Shown one piece after another: positions 39,537 to 48,007 of a stretch of 64,000 bases of DNA. Numbering within the stretch: position 1 is the stretch's first letter; each line of letters starts with the position of its first letter. The position numbers and the translations under genes are program-made. This DNA comes from Phycisphaerales bacterium (GTDB lineage: Bacteria > Planctomycetota > Phycisphaerae > Phycisphaerales > UBA1924). The stretch is from assembly GCA_007693785.1 (NCBI GenBank), contig RECY01000023.1:124001-188000 (forward strand), read 5' to 3'. The notes under the pieces are model-generated. The model worked only from the letters and a program-made list of their open reading frames with translations, made no database searches and was not told where the DNA came from.

Positions 39537-40493
39537 ATGCAGCATCACATCAATCACCGGCGAACCACCCCATGCCGGAGCCTCGCGGCTTCCCTCGCCC
39601 TGCTCGCGGCCTCGGCCTCGGGCAGCACCGGCGTCGGCACGCCCGATCACGCCGACCAGTCCGGCATCAGCGACGCCGCACCGCCCGCCCAGATCGTCCT
39701 CACCGGCGTGGTCCGGGATTTCCGGGCCGACCACCCCGACTTCCAACGCATGAGCCGCAACGCCGCCGGCAGCACCGCCGGCGGGCTCTACGCGCGAATG
39801 GTCCAGGACGAACTCGGGCCCGACGGCAAGCCCGTCTTCCGCAGCAAGGGCTACCGCGTCACCAGCCAGTGGCGCAACGCCGCCGGGAAGTCGATCCTCC
39901 CCTTCGCCCAGGACAAGCCCTATTACGACGTCCTACCCAGCGACCAGATGGGCGCGACCGAGCCCCTCGGCGACGCCGTCGAGAGCGCGCAGACCTTCCA
40001 CCAGTGGTACCGCGACGTGCCCGGCGTCAACATGAGCAAGCAGATCCCCATCACCCTCGTCCGCAACGCCGAGACCGGCACCTACGTCTTCGACGACCGC
40101 ACCGACCCCCACTACGCCCAGCTCGGCGGGTTCTTCCCCATCAACGACGACCTCTACGGGAACTACGAGAACAACCGCAACTACCACTTCACCTTCGAGC
40201 TCGACACCACCTTCACCTACCACGCCGGGCAGAACCAGACCTTCACCTTCGACGGCGACGACGACGTCTGGGTCTTCATCGACGGCAAGCTCGTCATCGA
40301 CCTCGGCGGGCTCCACAACCGCATGGAGCAGACCGTCGAGCTCGACCGCCTCAACTGGCTCGAGGACGGGCGGTCCTACAGCCTCAAGTTCTTCTTCGCC
40401 GAACGCCACACCAGCGACAGCAACTTCCGCATGGAAACCAACATGGACCTGCGCAACGCGCGACTACCGATGACCGCCGCGCTCTACGACTGA
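39537..40493 (+). CDS. Secreted fibro-slime (PA14-like) domain protein
   Basis: 318 residues, with GGAGG before ATG 39537. A signal peptide (SLAASLALLAASASGSTG) ends near residue 32. The domain is recognised by VLTGVVRDFRADHPDFQ at its start and by the block FTFDGDDDVWVFIDGKLVID, followed by LGGLHNRMEQTVELDRLN and YSLKFFFAERHTSDSNFRM. This fibro-slime domain is a PA14-related, Ca-dependent beta-sandwich that usually binds sugars. No sorting tail or membrane anchor is present, so it is probably released. Its gene ends in a strong hairpin shared with a convergent lipoprotein gene. Confidence 0.88.
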   Translation: MQHHINHRRTTPCRSLAASLALLAASASGSTGVGTPDHADQSGISDAAPPAQIVLTGVVRDFRADHPDFQRMSRNAAGSTAGGLYARMVQDELGPDGKPVFRSKGYRVTSQWRNAAGKSILPFAQDKPYYDVLPSDQMGATEPLGDAVESAQTFHQWYRDVPGVNMSKQIPITLVRNAETGTYVFDDRTDPHYAQLGGFFPINDDLYGNYENNRNYHFTFELDTTFTYHAGQNQTFTFDGDDDVWVFIDGKLVIDLGGLHNRMEQTVELDRLNWLEDGRSYSLKFFFAERHTSDSNFRMETNMDLRNARLPMTAALYD

Positions 40494-40553
40494 TCCCGAA
40501 CGAACCGGGCACGCCCGGGCCACCGATTGCCGCCCGCTGGGCGAGAGAGAGCG

Positions 40554-40588
40554 CGACGCCGAACGCACACGCGTTCGGCGTTGTGCTT
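40554..40588 (+). terminator. Hairpin terminator, probably bidirectional
   Basis: ACGCCGAACGC-ACAC-GCGTTCGGCGT: a perfect 11-bp stem, extendable by two pairs, followed by TGTGCTT. It lies between the fibro-slime gene and the convergent lipoprotein gene. Confidence 0.65.
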
Positions 40589-40602
40589 CAGCCGCGACCC
40601 GC

Positions 40603-41097
40603 TCAGTAGACGCGCCCCGGCCCGTAACCCGGATGGCTCGGCTGGTACGGCACATAGATCGGCGGGCGCGCCGGGGGGCGGTACGCCGGCGGACGAGGCG
40701 GGGGCGCGAAGATCGGCCCCGGACGACGCACCGCCCGTGGCGGCGTCCCCGGCGCGGGCACGTACACCCACTGGTTCGTCGAACGCGAGAACGTCAGGCG
40801 ACGGGCGCTCGCCAGCGACGGGCGCGGCTCGCTCGGCCACGCGTTCAGCACCCCGTGCGAGCCCGAGCCCGCGTGCGCCAGACGACCGTCCGAACGCGAG
40901 CCCTCCGCGCCCTCCCCGGCCGCACCGCGCGACGCGAACACCGCGGCCCCCGCGTCCGCGGGGCCCGCGCCGTGCCCCACGACAGGGCCCGCATACCGCA
41001 CCGGCACCGGCTTGGACATGCACCCCGACAAACCAACCGCGCACAACAGCAGAGCCGCAACACCAGAGACACGCGCCCGATGACCATGAGCCAACAC
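40603..41097 (-). CDS. Pro-rich lipoprotein
   Basis: 164 residues, GTG start at 41097 with GGAG upstream. The signal peptide VSGVAALLLCAVGLSGC ends in a good lipobox LSGC (Cys26), so the mature protein should be lipid-anchored. The rest is low complexity and Pro/Arg/Tyr-rich, especially the tail (PRPPAYRPPARPPIYVPYQP), with a middle YVPAPGTPPR. No folded domain is recognised. An envelope structural or spacer role is possible but unsupported. Confidence 0.6.
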   Translation of the reverse strand: MLAHGHRARVSGVAALLLCAVGLSGCMSKPVPVRYAGPVVGHGAGPADAGAAVFASRGAAGEGAEGSRSDGRLAHAGSGSHGVLNAWPSEPRPSLASARRLTFSRSTNQWVYVPAPGTPPRAVRRPGPIFAPPPRPPAYRPPARPPIYVPYQPSHPGYGPGRVY

Positions 41098-41417
41098 AAC
41101 CGCTCCGATCTGAACTTGTCCCCGACCGCCCGCCCACACACACGGGCCGAGCACCTCGCCTCCGAACCTACCCCCCCGGAACCTACACCCGAAGCTGCCA
41201 CCAGAACCCGCCGAAGACCAGCCGATCCGCAGGCAGGCCGCGAAAAACACCCCGAAACCCCGTGCCCTCGCCCGCCACCACGCCTTTTCTCGGACGCCGC
41301 CCCCGATCGGGCCGCGCAACGCCGACAGCAACACGCCCACGCGCGCCGCCCTCAAGACCACAACAAGAACCCGACCCCCGCGCCCAGCCCGCACCCGCAC
41401 CCCACGCCCGCACGGAA
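41098..41417. other. Intergenic region between lipoprotein gene and tRNA-Arg
   Basis: 320 bases, GC-rich, no gene or clear repeat seen. It must carry the promoter of the lipoprotein gene and the tRNA 3' trailer. Confidence 0.4.
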
Positions 41418-41491
41418 CACCCGGAGCAGGGCTCGAACCTGCGACCTGCGCTTTAGGAAAGCGCTGCTCTATCCAACTGAGCTATCCGGGC
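41418..41491 (-). tRNA. tRNA-Arg (anticodon CCU)
   Basis: Cloverleaf of 74 bases on the minus strand. The acceptor is GCCCGGA with TCCGGGT, the D-arm AGCTCAGTTGGATAGAGC, the anticodon stem GCGCT/AGCGC around loop TTCCTAA (anticodon CCT), and the T-arm GCAGG-TTCGAGC-CCTGC. The 3' CCA is not encoded. It reads AGG codons. Its 5' end overlaps the last 23 bases of the upstream gene on the same strand. Confidence 0.95.
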
Positions 41492-42275
41492 ACGACGCGA
41501 TTCTACGCGGACGAGCCCGAGAGCGAGGGGTGTGCCCACACTCGGGGCAGGGGGCGTTCGGCTGCACCCCCTGCCGGTTGTAGTTGCAGAAGGGGCAGCA
41601 TCCACGCCGGACTCTGAGCTGTCCACGACCAGTTCTGTACCACGCTGGCAGGCTGAGCAGTCCGAACACGATCGTGAAATAGAACAGCAGGTTCAATACG
41701 AGTTTATGCCAGATTACGCTTGTAGGCAGGACGGTCCAGCCGACCCCACTGTATCTGGATTCACCGGCGAAAAACTCCACCACAAAATCTGGTGCGTGCA
41801 TCTCGGTGTCAAATCCCGCGGTCGCTTGCTCAAAGCGATTCGGTCTTGCAAACCGTGCGACAGTGGCGATATTGGACTGAAACGGAAAGCCAACCCGGAG
41901 CTGCTCAAACGACTTGACATGTTCGCTACTCTTAGCATGAGTCTTGAAAATATTTTCTGCCACAATGCGATCTGCTTTAGAAGGAGTTAGCAAAAATGGA
42001 TCCTCGCGCACAAACAGACGCTTCCGGGCCGCAAGACCTGGCTCGTGTGCCCACTCGGTGAGCACGATGTGCTCCCAGAAACGCCCTGATTGTACGTCAA
42101 GTCTCCATTGACGATCTGGATTCTGCGTTGAAGAAAACTTTGTGTAATACGGCGAAGATGCTATCTGATTCCATCGCACATCGTGTGAAAACCGGTAAAT
42201 ATACATCCCGGCACACAATGTTCCGGCGACCGCCAAAAAAGCACAAACAGCAGATAAAATAATTTTAATACGCAT
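41469..42275 (-). CDS. Two-helix membrane protein with C-terminal zinc ribbon; 3' end inside tRNA-Arg
   Basis: 268 residues from ATG 42275. An N-terminal membrane helix (IILSAVCAFLAVAGTLCAG), a charged domain of about 170 residues, a second helix (LVLNLLFYFTIVFGLLSLPA) and a zinc ribbon (CPFCNYNRQG then CPECGH) follow in order. The last 18 residues (TPRSRARPRRIASCPDSS) are basic and the stop TAG is the one within the GGATAG at the 5' end of the tRNA. GC content is visibly lower than in surrounding genes. It follows the Cys-rich gene by 25 bases, so both are probably one transcript with the tRNA. Function unknown. Confidence 0.65.
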   Translation of the reverse strand: MRIKIILSAVCAFLAVAGTLCAGMYIYRFSHDVRWNQIASSPYYTKFSSTQNPDRQWRLDVQSGRFWEHIVLTEWAHEPGLAARKRLFVREDPFLLTPSKADRIVAENIFKTHAKSSEHVKSFEQLRVGFPFQSNIATVARFARPNRFEQATAGFDTEMHAPDFVVEFFAGESRYSGVGWTVLPTSVIWHKLVLNLLFYFTIVFGLLSLPAWYRTGRGQLRVRRGCCPFCNYNRQGVQPNAPCPECGHTPRSRARPRRIASCPDSSVG

Positions 42276-42300
42276 ATAATGAATTACAATCTTATAATTG

Positions 42301-43371
42301 CTAATATATGTGAATGCAGTCGCCCCATCCAGTCTCACTGACTGTGCCGGGTCTCGATTCGCGGCAGGCTGGCGTGGGCTGCGCTCCGGGCGGAGGAGCC
42401 CAGGCAGGAGGACAAGTTTGCGGCGGTATACCGGGATTTGTGTTGCCATTAATACAGCAACTCGTTGTTGAGCAACGAGTTCGCTCTCGCCGCTCCATGC
42501 ACTGGAACCAACGCCCATTAATCCGAATCGATCTGGTGCGAGTCCTGAACTCTTGCCAGCACCGCGTCCAGTCATAACACAGATACCATCCAAACCCGGG
42601 GACAATCCCGTTGCTATCACGGCACCCGGCAGGTGTCCAGTTCGGACGAGGCCCGACATCGGTCCATGGTGTTCTACGTACGATGACAAAGTTCTCAGAA
42701 ACATCATCGATTTCATCATCGTCATCGATGATGATCATGTCATCACTATTGTTGTTTGCATTATTCTCAATCAATCCTCCGGCAAATAGCGCCAGGTTTT
42801 CGATGCGGTTCTCCCAGCCATCAGTGATGGTGGATTCCGGTAAAATCAATGCGGCTGGATAGCCGCCTTGAACAAGAATATCAAGCAGTGCGTCGCTATT
42901 CGGGGTATTTGCTAGAACCTCTGAAAGAGGATCATCAGCCAAAACACCGTTCGCATATGCTTGCGGAACGGCGGCTTGAGGGTTGTCGAGCCACTCTGGA
43001 TCATCTTCAAGTCCCCACGGCAAATCCGCGGTGTCTTCCAGGATATTGTGCTGAGAAACATACTCTACAGCAAGCCACGGATTCTGTTCCGCCCACGAGG
43101 CTCTCGACCATTCATCGCCGTCCCGAAAGTACCAGACAGCAGTTAAATTGTGACCAACGACTACATCGGCGTGGAGTGTTGCCAAGAACTGGTCAACATG
43201 GTGGTTCCCGTTGTCGTCTACCCAATAGATCGGCGTGAACGTCCAATCACCGATCTCGAATCCGATCGGTGACACGCGCTGCTCGCCCCAGCCGCCGCCT
43301 TGCGGCTCCGCGAACGCAACGCTTGCAGCGAGCAAGCTCGCCGCCCCAGCGACATACCATCCCAATTTCAT
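42301..43371 (-). CDS. Secreted Cys-rich protein of unknown function
   Basis: 356 residues from ATG 43371 ([20 protein letters not shown], signal peptide ending near residue 22). The middle is acidic with an Asp/Asn run ([20 protein letters not shown]) that may bind calcium. The C-terminal 110 residues contain about twelve Cys, including [11 protein letters not shown] and the final GDCIHIY, suggesting a disulphide-stabilised exported domain. Base composition is clearly less GC-rich than the window average. The start lies in a tandem 17-bp repeat that also creates a six-codon leader frame. No family recognised. Confidence 0.6.
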   Translation of the reverse strand: MKLGWYVAGAASLLAASVAFAEPQGGGWGEQRVSPIGFEIGDWTFTPIYWVDDNGNHHVDQFLATLHADVVVGHNLTAVWYFRDGDEWSRASWAEQNPWLAVEYVSQHNILEDTADLPWGLEDDPEWLDNPQAAVPQAYANGVLADDPLSEVLANTPNSDALLDILVQGGYPAALILPESTITDGWENRIENLALFAGGLIENNANNNSDDMIIIDDDDEIDDVSENFVIVRRTPWTDVGPRPNWTPAGCRDSNGIVPGFGWYLCYDWTRCWQEFRTRTRSIRINGRWFQCMERRERTRCSTTSCCINGNTNPGIPPQTCPPAWAPPPGAQPTPACRESRPGTVSETGWGDCIHIY

Positions 43372-43399
43372 GCGGGCACCCCTTTCATGCGGGCACCCC
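43366..43399. repeat. Tandem 17-bp repeat over a start codon, creating a mini-leader ORF
   Basis: TTTCATGCGGGCACCCC occurs twice with no gap. On the minus strand each copy has an ATG. The upstream one (43388) reads ATG AAA GGG GTG CCC GCA TGA, and its TGA overlaps the real start ATG at 43371. Confidence 0.7.
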
Positions 43400-43654
43400 T
43401 TCAACGGGTGCCTAAGTGTAAAGATCACAATTTGCTCAAAATTCTCAACGAACTTTGCTCACGCCGAACGTAATGGCATCGAGCTTTGGAGTAAAGAGAT
43501 TGTCTCACTATTTTTGCGATTTTGTAGATTAATTCTTCTCGAACCCATTCTGCTGTGGGGGTTGATCTCGTCTTTCGGCGGTACTTCAAGGGGTTTCCGC
43601 GGCAGGGATTCCCACCCCTCGCCCGCCCCTCGCCCCTCCCTACCATCCCGCCCC

Positions 43655-44758
43655 ATGGAAGCAGGCATCGTCGGTCTCCCCAACGTCGGCAAGAGCACCC
43701 TCTTCAACGCCCTCACGGCGGCGGGAGCGTTAGCTGCCAATTACCCCTTCGCCACCATCGAGCCCAACGTCGGCGTCGTCCCCGTCCCCGACCCCAGGCT
43801 CCACACCATCAACCGGCACATGGCCACCCAGAAGCTCGTCCCCGCCATGCTCCGCCTGGTCGATATCGCCGGGCTCGTCCGCGGCGCCAGCAAGGGCGAG
43901 GGCAAGGGCAACGCCTTCCTCAGCCACATCCGAGACGTCGACGCGATCGTCCAGGTCGTCCGCTGCTTCGACAAGGCCCCCGGCGGCGAAGAGATCACCC
44001 ACGTCGACGGCTCGGTCGATCCCGTCCGCGACATCCAGACCATCGAGGCCGAGCTGATCCTCGCCGACCTGCAGACGGTCGAGAACGCGCGCGGCAAGGC
44101 CGAGCGCGCCGCGCGTGGCAAGGACCGCGACGCCCTGGCGCGCCTCGCCGCGATCCAAGCCGTGCAGGCGACGCTGGAGGAGGGCCTGCCCGCGCGCTCC
44201 GCGAGCGTGACCGATCCGGAGGCGATCCGCGGGATGCAGATGCTCGGGCTGATCACGACCAAGCCGATGCTCTACGTCGCGAACGTCAGCGAGGACGACC
44301 CGACCGGGCAGGGGCCGCTCGCGATGCGGGTGCGCGCGCACGCCGAGGCGAACGGGGGCGAGGTCGTCCCCGTCTGTGCGCGCATCGAGAGCGAGCTGAG
44401 CGAGCTCGACGAAGAAAGCAAGAGCGAGATGCTCGCCGACCTCGGCATGCCCGAGCCCGCGCTTAACGCCCTCGCCCGGGCGGCCTACCGCCTCCTCGGG
44501 CTCCAGAGCTTCTACACCGCCGGCGAAAAAGAGATCCGCGCGTGGACGATCCCGAAGGGCACCAAGGCCCCGCAGGCCGCCGGCGTGATCCACACGGACT
44601 TTGAAAAGGGCTTCATCCGCGTCGAGTGCTACAGCGTGAACGACCTGGACGAGCTCGGCACGGAGAAGAAGATCAAGGAAGCCGGTCGCCTGCGGATCGA
44701 GGGCAAGGAATACGTGATGCAGGACGCGGACGTCTGCCATTTCCTGTTCAGCCGTTGA
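43655..44758 (+). CDS. ychF: Ribosome-associated GTPase/ATPase YchF (OLA1 family)
   Basis: 367 residues; the family norm is about 363. It is a ribosome-binding P-loop NTPase that prefers ATP. Motifs: [15 protein letters not shown] (Walker A), [39 protein letters not shown] (Walker B and switch) and the NxxE that replaces NKxD (NVSED), the mark of ATP preference. The C-terminal TGS-like domain has [22 protein letters not shown]. The start at 43655 ([12 protein letters not shown]) has a TACCAT box eight bases before it and no Shine-Dalgarno. Divergent from the low-GC secreted gene. Confidence 0.96.
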   Translation: MEAGIVGLPNVGKSTLFNALTAAGALAANYPFATIEPNVGVVPVPDPRLHTINRHMATQKLVPAMLRLVDIAGLVRGASKGEGKGNAFLSHIRDVDAIVQVVRCFDKAPGGEEITHVDGSVDPVRDIQTIEAELILADLQTVENARGKAERAARGKDRDALARLAAIQAVQATLEEGLPARSASVTDPEAIRGMQMLGLITTKPMLYVANVSEDDPTGQGPLAMRVRAHAEANGGEVVPVCARIESELSELDEESKSEMLADLGMPEPALNALARAAYRLLGLQSFYTAGEKEIRAWTIPKGTKAPQAAGVIHTDFEKGFIRVECYSVNDLDELGTEKKIKEAGRLRIEGKEYVMQDADVCHFLFSR

Positions 44759-44966
44759 GCTCGGGCGGATCCTCGAGCGCTGCAGCGTTCCCGATAGGCA
44801 AAATCACCTCAGCGACACACCCGCCCTATTTAGGTGGATACGATCACGGCATTGCTGCTCGCTCCGCGCTCGGAACCCGGGCGTGACCAGCGGGCATTCA
44901 TCCGCCCCGCGCGGCCCGAGCCAATCGCTCGACCCGCGGCTCACAGAGAGACAGGAGTCAAGCAAA

Positions 44967-45854
44967 ATGCGCACACCCACCGCAGCCCTTTTGGTGAGCA
45001 CCGGCCTGACCTGGCTGGTCGCCAGCAGCGCCCACGCCCAGTTCCAACTGGTCGGCGCCGAATTCCGCAATCCCACCTTCGCAGGCAACACGACGCTCTG
45101 GGACATCGACCAGGCGACCGGCGCCGCGAGCAACCCGCGTGAGATCACCGCGGACGTGTCGCTCGGGCTGAGCTTCGGGCCGGACGGACGCCTCTACAGC
45201 TTCACCGATAGTTTCGGGAGCATCAACGGCGTGCCGAACAACGGCGCCCTCTACACGATCGACGTCGCGACCGGCGCCGCCGCCCCCGTCGCGGGCAACC
45301 TCGGGCTCGATGCCTTCGGCGAAGGCGACCTGGACTTCAACCCGCTCACCAACGAGCTGTTCATCTCGACCAGCTCCGGCGGCACCACCGCGCTCCACAC
45401 CGTCGATACCACCACCGGGCTGGCGAGCACGATCGGCGCGATGGACGCGACCAACGCCAGCGGCATGGCCTTCCAGCCCGGCAGCGGGCGACTCTTCCTG
45501 CTCGACACCACCTTCGCCTTCCCCCCGACCACCAGCTTCTTCTACGAGATCGACCCCGCCAGCGGCGCCACGCTCAACGTCGTCGAGCTCGGCGTGCCCT
45601 TCGGGACCGTCGCCGGTATGGCCTTCCACCCGGTCACCGGTGAGCTCTACCTCGCCGACGGAGACTTCAACGGCACCAACCTGCTCTACACCATCGACCT
45701 GAACACCTTCGACCTCAGCGTGATCGGCGAGACCGTGCCCGGGCAACCGCCGGCCGACCTCGGGGGCCTCGCGGGCCTCGCCTTCATCCCCTCCCCCGGC
45801 GCCGCGGCGCTCTTCGCCCTCGCGGGCTGCCTCGGCGCCCGACGCCGACGCTGA
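44967..45854 (+). CDS. Secreted beta-propeller protein with PEP-CTERM-like tail
   Basis: 295 residues, AGGAG before ATG 44967. The signal peptide (LLVSTGLTWLVASSAHAQ) ends near residue 25. The body has repeated DIDQATGAA, TIDVATGAA, TVDTTTGLA, EIDPASGAT and TIDLNTFDL strands with GLSFGPDGRLYSF and GMAFHPVTGELYLAD, a DUF4394/NHL-like propeller. The C-terminus SPGAAALFALAGCLGARRRR is a PEP-CTERM-like sorting signal. It should be exported and processed by an exosortase encoded elsewhere. A perfect 13-bp hairpin follows. Confidence 0.8.
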   Translation: MRTPTAALLVSTGLTWLVASSAHAQFQLVGAEFRNPTFAGNTTLWDIDQATGAASNPREITADVSLGLSFGPDGRLYSFTDSFGSINGVPNNGALYTIDVATGAAAPVAGNLGLDAFGEGDLDFNPLTNELFISTSSGGTTALHTVDTTTGLASTIGAMDATNASGMAFQPGSGRLFLLDTTFAFPPTTSFFYEIDPASGATLNVVELGVPFGTVAGMAFHPVTGELYLADGDFNGTNLLYTIDLNTFDLSVIGETVPGQPPADLGGLAGLAFIPSPGAAALFALAGCLGARRRR

Positions 45855-45888
45855 TCCCGATCGCCACACCGCTCCAGATCCCAGCAGA

Positions 45889-45919
45889 CCCGGCCCATCC
45901 GTCGCTCGGATGGGCCGGG
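45889..45919 (+). terminator. Hairpin, probable terminator
   Basis: CCCGGCCCATCCG-TCGCT-CGGATGGGCCGGG: a perfect 13-bp stem 35 bases after the PEP-CTERM gene. It is followed by CTCGCG, with no U-tract. Confidence 0.5.
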
Positions 45920-45979
45920 CTCGCGCGCACCCGCACCACCCCGTGCCCACCCGCCACGGGCGCTATCGTTCAACCGACC

Positions 45980-48007
45980 ATGACACCAGATCACCGCGTA
46001 ACGGTCCTCCCCGCCGCCTCGGACACCGGCTCGATGGAACAGCAGCGCTGGACCCTCCAGGACGCCGCCGACCTCTACGGCGTCGACGCGTGGGGCGCGG
46101 GCTACGTCGCCGTCACACCCCGCGGCACCATCGAAGTCCGCCCCACGCAGGACCCCAGCGACGCGATCGACCTCGACGAGGTCATCGAGGGCCTCGCCGA
46201 GCGCGGCTTCACGACCCCCGTCCTCCTCCGCTTCCCCGACCTGCTCCGCCACCGGCTCCAGACCATCCGCGACGCCTTCGACACCGCGATCGCCGACAAC
46301 GAATACACGAATACCTACCGCGGCATCTACCCGATCAAGGTCAACCAGAGCGCCCACCTCGCCGAGGCGATGCGCACCTTCGGCAAGGAAGTCGGCTTCG
46401 GGCTCGAAGCCGGGAGCAAGCCCGAACTGCTCGCCGTCCTCGGGCTCACCGCCCAGCCCGGCTACGAGCAGACCGTCGTCATCTGCAACGGGTACAAGGA
46501 CGAGGAATACCTCGAGACGGCCGTTCTCGCGACCAAGCTCGGGCGCGAGGTCGTGCCCGTCATCGAGCGGTTCCGCGAGCTTGAGCACCTGATCGCGGCG
46601 GCCGAGAAGCACGGCGTCCGCCCGCGCATCGGCGTCCGGTGCAAGCCTTCCAGCCGCGGGCAGGGACGCTGGGGCGCCTCCACCGGCGAGCGCAGCAAGT
46701 TCGGGCTCAGCGCAACCGAAATGCTCAGCCTCGTCGAACGCCTCAAGCGCCACAACATGCTCGACTGCCTCAACCTGCTCCACTTCCACATCGGCAGCCA
46801 AGTCCCGGACATCCGACGCTTCAAGGACGCCGTCAGCGAGCTCGCCCGCGTCTACGTCGAGCTCGTGCGCCTCGGCGCGCCCATGGGGCGGATCGACGTC
46901 GGCGGGGGGATGGGCGTCGATTACATCGGCTCGGGCTCGGCCCGCGACGGGAGCATGAACTACTCCGTCGCCGAGTACGCCAGCGACGTCGTCCACCGCA
47001 TCAAGACCGTCTGCGACGAGGCCGACGTCCCCCACCCGGAGATCCTCACCGAGTCCGGGCGCGCGATGGTCGCGCACTCCTCGATCCTGATCTTCGACGT
47101 CTTCGGGCGGACACGCTTCACCGCCGACCCGGATATGGCGAGCGTCCGAGCCCTCATCGAGGACCCGGGCGATAACACCCCCCAGCCCGTCGCCGACCTC
47201 GCCGACGCCTTCGAGCGCCTGCCTAGCACCGATACCGCCGACGACCCGGCGGCGTACCTCGTCGAGATCTGGCACGACGCCGAGGGCGCGCGCGACGACG
47301 CCGAGAACCTCTTCGGCTACGGGCACCTCAGCCTCACCGCCCGCGGGGCGGTCGAGCGCCTGCACGCCGCGATCGGTCGCGGGGTCATGGCCGCCGCGCA
47401 GCGACTCGAGATCGAACGCGAAGAGTTCGACGCCCTCCCCGACCGCTTTAGCGACCTCTACTACGCCAACCTCAGCATCTTCCAATCCATCCCCGACTCG
47501 TGGGCGATCGACCAGCTCTTCCCCGTCTGCCCCATCCACCGCCTCGAGGAGCGCCCCACACGCCTCGGCACCTTCGCCGACCTCACCTGCGACTCCGACG
47601 GCAAGCTCGACCACTTTCCCAACCCCGACGGCGGGCCCACGCGCCGCACCCTCCCCATGCACGAGGTCCGCGAGGGCGAGCCCTACCGACTCGCCGTCTT
47701 CATGGTCGGCGCGTACCAGGAAGTCCTCGGCGACCTCCACAACCTCTTCGGCGACACCCACGCCGTCCACGTCCAGCTCGACGACGAATCCGGCTGGGCG
47801 ATCGAGGACGTGGTCAACGGCGACACCGTCCGCGAGGTGCTCGAATACCTTCAGTACGACGTCGCCGACCTCCGCGAGGCCGTGCGCCGTGAGGTCGAAC
47901 GCGCGATCCGCAAGAACGTCCTCACCCCGCGCGACGGGCAGGACTTCCTCCGCCATTACGACGACGGGCTCGACGGCTACACCTACCTCGAGGACCACCC
48001 GCGGTGA
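45980..48007 (+). CDS. speA: Biosynthetic arginine decarboxylase
   Basis: 675 residues, full length for the family. A PLP enzyme that makes agmatine from arginine for polyamine synthesis. The PLP lysine is Lys120 in GIYPIKVNQ; GLEAGSKPELLAVL, HFHIGSQVPDIR, DVGGGMGVDY and the C-terminal ICPIH-type motif (FPVCPIHRLEERPTR) are all present. ATG 45980 is taken as start; ATG 46034 (MEQQRWTLQDAADLY) is also possible. The last codons overlap thiL by four bases. A TATCGT hexamer lies ten bases upstream of the start. Confidence 0.95.
   Translation: MTPDHRVTVLPAASDTGSMEQQRWTLQDAADLYGVDAWGAGYVAVTPRGTIEVRPTQDPSDAIDLDEVIEGLAERGFTTPVLLRFPDLLRHRLQTIRDAFDTAIADNEYTNTYRGIYPIKVNQSAHLAEAMRTFGKEVGFGLEAGSKPELLAVLGLTAQPGYEQTVVICNGYKDEEYLETAVLATKLGREVVPVIERFRELEHLIAAAEKHGVRPRIGVRCKPSSRGQGRWGASTGERSKFGLSATEMLSLVERLKRHNMLDCLNLLHFHIGSQVPDIRRFKDAVSELARVYVELVRLGAPMGRIDVGGGMGVDYIGSGSARDGSMNYSVAEYASDVVHRIKTVCDEADVPHPEILTESGRAMVAHSSILIFDVFGRTRFTADPDMASVRALIEDPGDNTPQPVADLADAFERLPSTDTADDPAAYLVEIWHDAEGARDDAENLFGYGHLSLTARGAVERLHAAIGRGVMAAAQRLEIEREEFDALPDRFSDLYYANLSIFQSIPDSWAIDQLFPVCPIHRLEERPTRLGTFADLTCDSDGKLDHFPNPDGGPTRRTLPMHEVREGEPYRLAVFMVGAYQEVLGDLHNLFGDTHAVHVQLDDESGWAIEDVVNGDTVREVLEYLQYDVADLREAVRREVERAIRKNVLTPRDGQDFLRHYDDGLDGYTYLEDHPR

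Noticed and set aside
41418-43450. Low-GC stretch as an integrative element using the tRNA-Arg attachment site
   Set aside because: Integration normally uses the tRNA 3' end. Here the odd stretch abuts the 5' end, there is no integrase gene and no direct repeat of the tRNA 3' sequence was seen.
43235-43654. N-terminal extension of YchF from 43235
   Set aside because: YchF proteins begin directly at the P-loop segment; the 140 extra residues are antisense to the divergent promoter region and the secreted gene's 5' end.
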